Below the pieces are notes generated by a model. That model was not told the DNA's origin and ran no database searches. It saw nothing but the letters and a program-made list of their open reading frames with translations. Both the position numbers and the translations under genes were made by a program. Shown here piece by piece: positions 26,588-34,662 of a DNA stretch of 64,000 bases. Source of the DNA: Mucilaginibacter terrigena (lineage in GTDB: Bacteria > Bacteroidota > Bacteroidia > Sphingobacteriales > Sphingobacteriaceae). The stretch spans positions 310,001 to 374,000 of the forward strand of contig NZ_SEWG01000001.1 in NCBI RefSeq assembly GCF_004168255.1, read 5' to 3'. Each line of letters begins with the position of its first letter. The stretch's first letter is position 1.

Positions 26588-27763
26588 ATGAGAAGATTTT
26601 TTACACTACTATTCATCATTATTTCGCCTGCCGTATTCGCCCAAAAGTTTAAAGACCTGGCCATGACGCCGCCAATGGGCTGGAACAGCTGGAACAAATT
26701 TGCCTGCGATGGCATCAGCGAAAAGGCTATCCGCGATGTTGCCGACGCCATGGCAAGCTCGGGCATGAAGGAAGCCGGTTACCAATATATTGTTATTGAC
26801 GATTGCTGGCAGGTAGGCCGCGATAACCTTGGCAACATTATGGCCGACGATAATAAATTTCCATCGGGCATAAAGGCCCTTGCTGATTATATTCATAGTA
26901 AAGGCTTAAAGTTTGGCATCTATTCGTGCGCGGGCCGGTTAACCTGTGCAGGCCGCCCCGGCAGCCGCGGTTACGAGTACCAGGACGCACGCACCTACGC
27001 CAAATGGGGTGTCGATTACCTGAAACTGGATTGGTGCAACAGCGATGGCCAAACCACCAAAGAAGCCTATACTTTGATGCGTGATGCCTTGTACAAGGCC
27101 GGTCGCCCTATAGTTTTCAGCATTTGCGAATGGGGCAACAGCAAACCATGGTACTGGGCAACGGATGTTGGGCATTTATGGCGCACCACCGGCGATATCG
27201 AAAACCAATGGGGTAAGGTAAAAGCCGTTGAAGGTAAAGTTTGGGGCGGCAGTGTGGTAGCTATTTTAGATATGCAGGCCGGGTTGGAGAAATTTGCCGG
27301 CCCCGGCCACTGGAACGATCCTGATATGCTTGAAGTTGGCAACGGAGGTTTGAGCATCGAAGAAGAACGCGCGCATTTTAGCCTTTGGTGTATGATAGCC
27401 GCGCCGCTTGTTGCCGGTAACGATCTCAGTAAAATGACTAAATCAACTATAGAGATATTGACCAATAAAGATGTAATTGCTGTTGACCAGGATACGCTGG
27501 GCAAGCAGGGCTATAAGATACTGGACGGTGTGGATTTTGAAATCTACCTAAAACCACTGTCAGACGGCGATACCGCTATTTGCCTGTTTAACCGCAGCAG
27601 TAAAACCATGAACGTAGACGTAGACTGGGCCAAATACAAAATAGCCAATAACTTTAAAATTACTGACCTGTGGGCGCATAAAGCAGCGGGCACAACGGCT
27701 GCTAACTTTAAAGCCAACATAGCCAGTCACGATGTGAAAATGTTGCGATTGAGCAAACGGTAA
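26588..27763 (+). CDS. GH27 alpha-galactosidase
   Basis: A 391-residue secreted retaining alpha-galactosidase. The ATG at 26588 gives the signal peptide MRRFFTLLFIIISPAVFAQ; the TTG at 26546 lies in the promoter. The GH27 signature PPMGWNSWNKFACDG begins at about residue 26. The nucleophile Asp148 is in YLKLDWCNSD and the acid/base Asp203 in RTTGDIENQW. The C-terminal 80 residues form the usual beta-sandwich. It should release terminal alpha-galactose from side chains in the periplasm. It leads an operon-like run with the PQQ dehydrogenase (50 bp), GH140 (6 bp) and polysaccharide deacetylase (10 bp). Confidence 0.93.
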   Translation: MRRFFTLLFIIISPAVFAQKFKDLAMTPPMGWNSWNKFACDGISEKAIRDVADAMASSGMKEAGYQYIVIDDCWQVGRDNLGNIMADDNKFPSGIKALADYIHSKGLKFGIYSCAGRLTCAGRPGSRGYEYQDARTYAKWGVDYLKLDWCNSDGQTTKEAYTLMRDALYKAGRPIVFSICEWGNSKPWYWATDVGHLWRTTGDIENQWGKVKAVEGKVWGGSVVAILDMQAGLEKFAGPGHWNDPDMLEVGNGGLSIEEERAHFSLWCMIAAPLVAGNDLSKMTKSTIEILTNKDVIAVDQDTLGKQGYKILDGVDFEIYLKPLSDGDTAICLFNRSSKTMNVDVDWAKYKIANNFKITDLWAHKAAGTTAANFKANIASHDVKMLRLSKR

Positions 27764-27813
27764 CCTGCAGCCCGAAAATTATATTTAACTTGATTTTGCC
27801 AAACCAATTATAA

Positions 27814-29976
27814 ATGAAAAAAATTACCGGTCTGCCAGTTTTGGCTGCTGTTTTAGTATTGCTAAGCGCCTGCGATCAAAATAAGGATTACAAATCCTGG
27901 CCGCAATACAAAGGTTCAAACGAAAATATTCATTACTCATCATTAACCGAGGTTGATACCACCAACGTTAACCAACTGCAGGTTGCCTGGACGTACCATA
28001 CCCGCGATGCCGATTCGGCAAACCACTCGCAGATTCAATGTAACCCCATTGTCATTGATGGCGTTATGTATGGCACCACGCCAAAAATGAAATTGTTTGC
28101 AATTGATGCCACCACAGGGCAGGAGAAATGGCAGTTTAATCCGTTCGATTCGCTGGCTAAGGACAAAAAGATGTTCTTTATCCTGAATAACTGCCGGGGC
28201 GTAGCTTACTGGGCCGATGGGGATGATAAACGCATTTACTATACCGCCGGGCCATACCTGTATGCTATAAACGCGCAAACCGGTAAAACCGTTAACGCCT
28301 TTGGCGATAAAGGGAAGTTGGACCTGCACAACGGTCTTAACCGCGATGTAAAGGACCTGTTTGTTACGGCTACCTCACCGCCAATTATACATGGCGATAT
28401 CATGGTGATGGGCACGCGTGTTGATGAGGGCGCTCATGCCGCGCCGGGCCATATCCGCGCGTTTAACGTGCGTACAGGCGAACAACGCTGGATCTTTCAC
28501 ACTATCCCGCAGCCGGGCGAACAGGGCTACGAATCGTGGGAGGATAAGAATGCCTGGAAATTTATTGGCGGAGCAAACGCCTGGGGCGGTTTTAGCCTGG
28601 ATGAAAAGCGCGGCATTGTTTACGGTTGCACGGGCTCGGCATCTTACGATTGGTACGGCGGCAAACGACTTGGTAACAACCTGTATGCCGATTGCCTTTT
28701 GGCGCTCGATATCAATACCGGTAAGTTAAAATGGCACTTCCAGGATATCCACCACGATGTGTGGGACCGCGACCTGCCAACAGCTCCTGCATTGGTCACC
28801 ATCAAAAAAGATGGCAAAAATATTGATGCCGTTGCGTTAACCACTAAAACAGGCTTTATATTTACTTTCGACAGAGAAACCGGTAAACCGGTTTACGATA
28901 TTGTAGAAAAACCGGTACCAACCTTTACCGACCTGGTAGGCGAGAAGCTATCGCCGACGCAACCATACCCAACCGCACCGGCGCCGTTTATGCGCCAGCT
29001 GGTAACCGAGCAGGAATTGAATCCATATTTACCGGATAGTTCGCGTAAAGCGGTTTTGGCAGCCTTTAAAAGCTACCGTAACGATCATATGTTTAACGCG
29101 CCAACGCTGGGCGGCATCGTAGAATTCCCGGGGCTGGATGGCGGCGGTGAGTGGGGCGGCCCGTCGTACGATCCGGAGACCGGTATCCTTTATGTAAACG
29201 CCAACGAAATGGCCTGGGCTATCCGTGCGATGAAGGTGGAAGTACACGGCGATGCCAACGAAACCAACCTGCTTGCGGGCCAAAGGCTTTTCAGCTCGTA
29301 TTGTATGACCTGCCACGGCGCCGACAGAAAAGGCAGCGGCACGTTCCCTTCGCTGATCAATATCAACAAAAAATATAACGCCTTGCAGTTTGATACGCTG
29401 ATCCAATCGGGCCGCAGGATGATGCCGGCTTTCAGACAGTTGAAGCCGAATGAACGCAAGGCGATAGCCTCATTTGTGCTCAATATCAAAGCAGATCAGT
29501 CCAAACCATTTGTGGATGAAATTAAAAAGGACGACGAGTATTATCGCCTGCCTTACGCCATGGCGGGGTACAATAAATTTGTAAGCAAGGAAGGCTATCC
29601 CGGCATTAAACCACCATGGGGCACCTTAAATGCTATCGATTTGAACACCGGTAAATTTGTCTGGAAAAAGGCTTTAGGTAACGATCCTGAATTTCCGCAT
29701 GGCAAAGAGGATTCGGGTACCGAAAACTACGGCGCATCGGTAATAACCAAAGGCGGCTTGCTGTTCATCGCGGCAACTAAAGATGGTAAGTTCCGTGCGT
29801 TCAATAAAAAAACAGGCAAACTCCTTTGGGAAGTTACCCTACCTGCGCCTGGCTATGCTACACCGGCAGTTTATGAACTTAATGGCAAGCAATATATTGT
29901 AATTGCCTGCGGCGGTGGTAAAATGAATACCAAATCGGGCGATAGTTATGTAGCTTTTGCGTTGCCTTCAAAATAA
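27814..29976 (+). CDS. PQQ-dependent dehydrogenase with inserted cytochrome c domain (lipoprotein)
   Basis: A 720-residue periplasmic quinoprotein. The lipobox is LLSAC (Cys20). Eight-bladed propeller repeats of the PQQ alcohol/glucose dehydrogenase family run through the protein (WPQYKGSNENIHYSSLTEV at the start, GKLLWEVTLPAPGYATPAVY at the end). A cytochrome c domain is inserted late, with heme motif CMTCH at 497-501 and a candidate axial Met in GRRMMPAFRQL. Such enzymes oxidise sugars or alcohols and pass electrons to the respiratory chain. Its place between GH27 and GH140 suggests oxidation of a monosaccharide released by this locus, which is inference. No PQQ synthesis genes are in the window. 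Confidence 0.88.
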   Translation: MKKITGLPVLAAVLVLLSACDQNKDYKSWPQYKGSNENIHYSSLTEVDTTNVNQLQVAWTYHTRDADSANHSQIQCNPIVIDGVMYGTTPKMKLFAIDATTGQEKWQFNPFDSLAKDKKMFFILNNCRGVAYWADGDDKRIYYTAGPYLYAINAQTGKTVNAFGDKGKLDLHNGLNRDVKDLFVTATSPPIIHGDIMVMGTRVDEGAHAAPGHIRAFNVRTGEQRWIFHTIPQPGEQGYESWEDKNAWKFIGGANAWGGFSLDEKRGIVYGCTGSASYDWYGGKRLGNNLYADCLLALDINTGKLKWHFQDIHHDVWDRDLPTAPALVTIKKDGKNIDAVALTTKTGFIFTFDRETGKPVYDIVEKPVPTFTDLVGEKLSPTQPYPTAPAPFMRQLVTEQELNPYLPDSSRKAVLAAFKSYRNDHMFNAPTLGGIVEFPGLDGGGEWGGPSYDPETGILYVNANEMAWAIRAMKVEVHGDANETNLLAGQRLFSSYCMTCHGADRKGSGTFPSLININKKYNALQFDTLIQSGRRMMPAFRQLKPNERKAIASFVLNIKADQSKPFVDEIKKDDEYYRLPYAMAGYNKFVSKEGYPGIKPPWGTLNAIDLNTGKFVWKKALGNDPEFPHGKEDSGTENYGASVITKGGLLFIAATKDGKFRAFNKKTGKLLWEVTLPAPGYATPAVYELNGKQYIVIACGGGKMNTKSGDSYVAFALPSK

Positions 29977-29982
29977 TCTGAC

Positions 29983-31332
29983 ATGAAGAAATATAGTTTA
30001 CTTATTATTTTCATCGCGATAGCACACCTGGCTTCGGCGCAGTTTAGCGTGAGCCCGGATAAGCATTATATCCTTAAAGCCGGCAAACCCTTTTTTTGGA
30101 TGGGGGATACCGCGTGGGAACTGTTCCACCGTCTTAACCGCGAGGACGCAGATAAGTACCTGAAAAAACGCAGCGAACAGGGCTTTACCGTTGTTCAGGC
30201 CGTTGCATTGGCCGAACTGGATGGCATTCGCGACCCGAATGCTTATGGCGAAAAGCCCCTGATAAACGAAGATCTGACCAAACCGAACGAGAAGTATTTT
30301 GAACACGTAGACTGGATCATTAATAAAGCGGCAGAATATGGTATCAGCATTGGTTTCCTGCCAACCTGGGCCGATAAACTGGACGCCGGTACCTGGGGCA
30401 AAGGCCCGGAAATATTGAATGAGAAAGATGCCGCCGTTTATGCTACCTGGCTGGCAAACAGATATAAAAACAAAACCAACATCATCTGGATATTGGGCGG
30501 CGACCGCCAGCCCCGGGGCGAAAAGGATATCGCCGTGTGGCGTGTCATGGGCAAGGCCATTATGAAGGTAACAGGCAACAAAGCCATTATTACTTATCAC
30601 TGCCAGCCAAACCAGTTAGGTTCGGCAGAGTGGTTCAGGAACGAGGATTGGTTTACGTTTAATATGTTCCAGACCGGGCATTGCCGCGATACCCCGGTTT
30701 ATGATAGGATCAACGCATCGTATAATGCCACACCAACAAAACCTACTATCGACGGGGAACCAATTTATGAAGATCATCCGGTTTGCTTTAATGCAAAAGA
30801 TCTGGGTACTTCAAGTGCCTATGATGTGCGAAAGGCGGCCTATTTGGACCTTTTGTCGGGTGCTTTCGGACATACTTATGGCTGTCATGATATCTGGCAG
30901 ATGTATTCGGCTAAACACGAACCATTGAATGGCCCTCATATGTTTTGGGACGAAGCCGTAAACCTGCCCGGCGCCAACCAAATGCGCCACGTTCGCAAAC
31001 TGATGGAATCGCACCCTATGCTGGACAGGGTACCCGACCAATCAGTAATAGTGGAAGGTAACCAGCCCGCGCCAGAGCGCATCCAGGCTGCACGAGGTAA
31101 AGATTACCTGTTTGTTTACTCGGCAGAGGGAAGGCCGTTTACAGTGCTTGCAAACAAGATCTCGGGCAGCAATTTAAACGCTTACTGGTTTAACCCAAGA
31201 GATGGTAAAACCAAGGATGCCGGTTCGGTTTCAAATAAACAGGACAATAAATTCAACCCTCCGTCAAAGGGTTACGGGCAGGATTGGGTGTTGGTTTTAG
31301 ACGATGCTGCTAAACAATATAACAAGTTATAA
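29983..31332 (+). CDS. GH140-family glycosidase (apiosidase-like, DUF4038)
   Basis: A 449-residue secreted enzyme. The signal peptide ends HLASAQ, followed by a DUF4038 TIM barrel (FWMGDTAWELFHRLNREDAD near residues 38-57) and a C-terminal collagen-binding-like beta domain (about 360-445). Candidate catalytic residues in GH140 positions are Asp174 in ILGGDRQPRG and Glu259 in TIDGEPIYED. The founding member (BT1012) removes the RG-II backbone apiose side-chain base, so apiose-containing pectin is a plausible target. The gene is only 6 bp after the PQQ dehydrogenase, implying cotranscription. The assignment to family is firm; apiosidase activity is inferred. Confidence 0.85.
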   Translation: MKKYSLLIIFIAIAHLASAQFSVSPDKHYILKAGKPFFWMGDTAWELFHRLNREDADKYLKKRSEQGFTVVQAVALAELDGIRDPNAYGEKPLINEDLTKPNEKYFEHVDWIINKAAEYGISIGFLPTWADKLDAGTWGKGPEILNEKDAAVYATWLANRYKNKTNIIWILGGDRQPRGEKDIAVWRVMGKAIMKVTGNKAIITYHCQPNQLGSAEWFRNEDWFTFNMFQTGHCRDTPVYDRINASYNATPTKPTIDGEPIYEDHPVCFNAKDLGTSSAYDVRKAAYLDLLSGAFGHTYGCHDIWQMYSAKHEPLNGPHMFWDEAVNLPGANQMRHVRKLMESHPMLDRVPDQSVIVEGNQPAPERIQAARGKDYLFVYSAEGRPFTVLANKISGSNLNAYWFNPRDGKTKDAGSVSNKQDNKFNPPSKGYGQDWVLVLDDAAKQYNKL

Positions 31333-31342
31333 ATAATTGGTA

Positions 31343-32374
31343 ATGAAATATTTATGCTGCATTATATTAAGTGTATTTGTAAGCTTAAATGGTTTCGCCC
31401 AAAAAGCTAACAAGCTTGATTATACCATTGCGCCCTGGTTTAATAACAAAAAGGCAGCGGTTACCCTTACGTTTGACGATGGCCCCCGCGGGCAATACTA
31501 CGTGGCGCTGCCTTTGCTGATAGAACATGGTTTTAAGTCGACATTTTTTGTTACCGTAAAAACCATTGAAGACCATTTGAAAAACTGGGACAAGGTGAAC
31601 GAGGCGGCGCTGGCCGGTAACGAAATAGCTAACCACTGTGTAACCCATCCGCATTTTAAGAACATGCCGCTGGATAGCATCGCCATAGAAAGCATTCAAT
31701 CTAATAAGCTGATCAACGGATATGTGCCGTTGCAAAAAGTAATTACACATGCCTATCCCTTTGGCGAGGGCGGCGGCAATACCGAAAAGGATAAGGGCAT
31801 CAGGCAAACCATCAGCAAACTTTTTATAGGGGCAAGGGCCACGCAAAACAAACCTTATGCCTATAACAAATATAACTTCGCCCAAACTAACGACGACTAT
31901 TACAATGTGAACAGCATAATGATTGCCGACTCGGCCAGTATGAATGATTTTGGTAAATATATAGACCAAACCATCACCGAAGGCGGATGGTTCTGCCCAA
32001 CTTACCACGGCGTTGCCGATGGCTGGATCATCACCCCCGAAACGGTATTCAAAAAGCACTTAGCCGAACTGGAACAGCGTAAAGCGAATATCTGGATAGC
32101 GCCGTTTAAAAATGTGATCCAATACCACAAGGAACGTAACTGCGCTAAATTAACTGCTGTCAATCGCACCACAAAAAGCTGGAAACTTTTACTGACAGAC
32201 ACCCTAAGTAACCGCCAAAACTTTGACCAGCCGCTCACCATTAACTTGAATGTAAATGGCCGCAAGGTTACGTCCGTCACTCAAAAAGAAAAACGTATCG
32301 ACTTTGTGATGGATAAAAACACATTAGTGTTTAATGCTGTACCTGGCAATGATAAAATTATTATAGCTTTTTGA
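31343..32374 (+). CDS. Secreted polysaccharide deacetylase (NodB/CE4-like)
   Basis: A 343-residue protein. The ATG at 31343 gives signal peptide MKYLCCIILSVFVSLNGFAQ. The NodB domain shows VTLTFDDGPRG (metal and base aspartates), then NHCVTHPHF (metal histidines) and a long C-terminal extension with a beta domain (about 265-343). Members remove N- or O-acetyl groups from polysaccharides. It lies 10 bp after the GH140 gene at the end of the operon and may strip acetyl groups from the locus B glycan. Its stop codon abuts the stop of the convergent NHL protein gene with no spacer. Confidence 0.85.
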   Translation: MKYLCCIILSVFVSLNGFAQKANKLDYTIAPWFNNKKAAVTLTFDDGPRGQYYVALPLLIEHGFKSTFFVTVKTIEDHLKNWDKVNEAALAGNEIANHCVTHPHFKNMPLDSIAIESIQSNKLINGYVPLQKVITHAYPFGEGGGNTEKDKGIRQTISKLFIGARATQNKPYAYNKYNFAQTNDDYYNVNSIMIADSASMNDFGKYIDQTITEGGWFCPTYHGVADGWIITPETVFKKHLAELEQRKANIWIAPFKNVIQYHKERNCAKLTAVNRTTKSWKLLLTDTLSNRQNFDQPLTINLNVNGRKVTSVTQKEKRIDFVMDKNTLVFNAVPGNDKIIIAF

Positions 32375-34597
32375 TCAGCGAATTACGCTCACATAACCGG
32401 TAAGCGGCGTACTGTTGTTTTTTAAGCGGATAATGTAATAATAAACCCCCGCAGATAAGCTGCCGCCTTTGTTGCCGTCCCAGGGTTTGCCGTAGCCAAT
32501 CGAATGGTAAACAGCGCTGCCATAACGGGTAAAAACATCTACCACACAACCATCCTGTCCGGCTAAAAAGGGAAGTTTCCAGTAATCATTTATGCCATCG
32601 CCATTGGGGGTAAAGGCATTTGGTATTTTGGTAATGATATTTACTGTTACATTAGCATACACATCGCAGCCACCTACCGATACCACATGTAGCTGGTATG
32701 TTGTGTTTTCTACCGGGCTTGCAATGGGGTTTTGAACGTTGGGGTTGCTTAACCCGGCAGTCGGCAACCAGCTATAACTAAGCACATCACCGCTGATTTG
32801 CGGGCTTAACTGCACGTTACCGCCGGGCAATATCACTTCGTTGTTTGCAAAGGTAATAACCGGCAATTCTTTAATTGTTACAGTGCTTTCGTTACTTAAA
32901 ACCGGCACCACACAGCCTTCGCCGCCGCTAACCGCTACGCTTACCTTATCACCGTTTTTAAGATCGGTGCTTGCATATACAGGACTATTTGTGCCCACGT
33001 TTACATTGTTTAACAACCATTGATAAGTAGTAATAGCTACGTTATTTTGCGGGGTTGCTGTAAACGTGATGTTGGTGCCCGGGCATACATCATTAACATC
33101 CGGCGCTACGATCACATGCGGCTGCTCCGCCTGGTCGCTTACCAATTGTACATTAAAGGTAGTGGTAGCAGTACCACCCCAATTATCTTTGGCTGTTAGT
33201 GTTACCACAATAGGCGCACTGCCGGATATGGTACTGCCCGCCGAGGGGCTTTGGGTAATGGTAAGCGGGGTAATGCAGGCGTTCGTTACCGTGTTTTGCG
33301 CCATCGCCACATAATCGGGCATAATGCCCTGGCAAGTATTATTCGCTATTACCTGCTGGGTATTCATAACGGCGAAAACCGGGGTGCTTGCCACGATCAC
33401 TTCAATATCTTTGTTGTCTGACGCATCGCCGTCATTACTGAAAAGCGAGGTTACCACATTGCCGGCGCTAATTTTCCTGATCTTACCACTGTCGTGATCT
33501 ACAATATAGATAAGCCCGGATGGAGTAGTGGTAATACCCTGCGGTTTACTGAATTTAGCCAGTATACCAATACCGTCTACCGAGTCGTTCTCGCCGTCGC
33601 CGGCAATGGTAGTAACCAAACCCGCAGGTGTTATCCTGCGAATGCGGTTATTGTAGGAATCGGCCACCAGTAAATTTCCGTTCGCTTCAATTTCGATGCT
33701 CATGGGTGAGTAAAAGCTCGCGGCGGCACCCAGCCCGTCGGCCGAACCGGGCGTGCCATTACCCGCAAAATTACTTACCACGCCATTAGCTGCAATTTTA
33801 GTGATGCGGTTGGCGCCATAATCGGTGGCGTATATATTGCCGGCGGCATCTATGGCCACATCTGTAACGTCTGTAAAACTGACACCCGCTATGGTCGTCA
33901 CGATCCCCGCGGTACTTATCTTGCGGATGAGCGAATTATCGGCCACATAAAAATTACCGGCCTGGTCTATGGTGATACCCCAGGGCCTGGAAAATTTAGC
34001 CTCGGCAAGCGGCCCGTCAGCAGCGCCACGGCCATTATCTGATACAAAATTACTGGTTACGCCGGCCGGTGTAATTTTGCGGATGGTATTGTACTGGTAA
34101 TCTGTTACGTAAACATTCCCATCGGCATCACATACAATACCCTGGCATTCGCCAAAACTGGCCGCCGACCCTGTGCCGTTAACATTCCCCGGCGAGCCGC
34201 TGCCGGCCAAAACCTCCAACGTGCCATCAGTCCTTAACCTTTTTATCAGGTAATGCCCCTGGTCAATAATATAGATGTTGCCTGCTGCATCATGGGTAAG
34301 CGCAACGGGCCTGTCAAAACGTATCAGCGCGTTATTATTCTCTGCAAATACGTGTATAGTTTGCTGGCCAAGGTCGGCACAGGAAAGCGCTTGCGGCGTG
34401 ATGTTTACCGAAGTGGCATTGGTAATACTACTTGTTAATTCATTTATGTTGATGGTATGATTACCCGAAGCATCCAATTTTAATATGATCGGGCCGGCCT
34501 TTGGGGTTATAACCGGGTTTTGCGCACAGGCAGATCTTAACCCTGCAATAAAAAACAGGGTAACGAGGAATATGCATGAAATTTTAATGCCTGGCAC
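32375..34597 (-). CDS. NHL-repeat protein with T9SS CHU_C C-terminal domain
   Basis: A 740-residue secreted protein. A signal peptide (ending SACAQ, residue 26) is followed by five or six NHL beta-propeller repeats (about 75-370, with recurring GIVCDADGNVYVTDYQYN-like units), an HYR/Ig-like stretch (about 385-480), PKD-like modules (about 490-655) and a C-terminal CHU_C type IX sorting domain (about 658-740, with IPNAFTPNGDGINDYW and a final VSVIR). It should be exported by type IX secretion to the surface or medium. Its function is not known; binding or scaffolding is likely, and no catalytic motif was seen. A perfect tandem operator lies just upstream, placing it in the same putative regulon as the glycosidases. 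Confidence 0.88.
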   Translation of the reverse strand: MPGIKISCIFLVTLFFIAGLRSACAQNPVITPKAGPIILKLDASGNHTININELTSSITNATSVNITPQALSCADLGQQTIHVFAENNNALIRFDRPVALTHDAAGNIYIIDQGHYLIKRLRTDGTLEVLAGSGSPGNVNGTGSAASFGECQGIVCDADGNVYVTDYQYNTIRKITPAGVTSNFVSDNGRGAADGPLAEAKFSRPWGITIDQAGNFYVADNSLIRKISTAGIVTTIAGVSFTDVTDVAIDAAGNIYATDYGANRITKIAANGVVSNFAGNGTPGSADGLGAAASFYSPMSIEIEANGNLLVADSYNNRIRRITPAGLVTTIAGDGENDSVDGIGILAKFSKPQGITTTPSGLIYIVDHDSGKIRKISAGNVVTSLFSNDGDASDNKDIEVIVASTPVFAVMNTQQVIANNTCQGIMPDYVAMAQNTVTNACITPLTITQSPSAGSTISGSAPIVVTLTAKDNWGGTATTTFNVQLVSDQAEQPHVIVAPDVNDVCPGTNITFTATPQNNVAITTYQWLLNNVNVGTNSPVYASTDLKNGDKVSVAVSGGEGCVVPVLSNESTVTIKELPVITFANNEVILPGGNVQLSPQISGDVLSYSWLPTAGLSNPNVQNPIASPVENTTYQLHVVSVGGCDVYANVTVNIITKIPNAFTPNGDGINDYWKLPFLAGQDGCVVDVFTRYGSAVYHSIGYGKPWDGNKGGSLSAGVYYYIIRLKNNSTPLTGYVSVIR

Positions 34598-34616
34598 AGA
34601 TCTTAATATTGGTAAT

Positions 34617-34662
34617 TAAACCTATACATACTTAAAACCTTATGTGTACTGTTGTGTACTGT
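34617..34662 (-). promoter_or_regulatory. Perfect tandem operator and promoter of NHL/CHU_C gene
   Basis: On the minus strand ACAGTACACA occurs twice in direct succession (34662-34653 and 34652-34643), the only exact tandem in the window. A -7-like box TAGGTTTA (34624-34617) begins 19 bp from the end of the repeats, and the gene starts at 34597. The distal repeat touches the GH95 stop codon. Confidence 0.65.
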
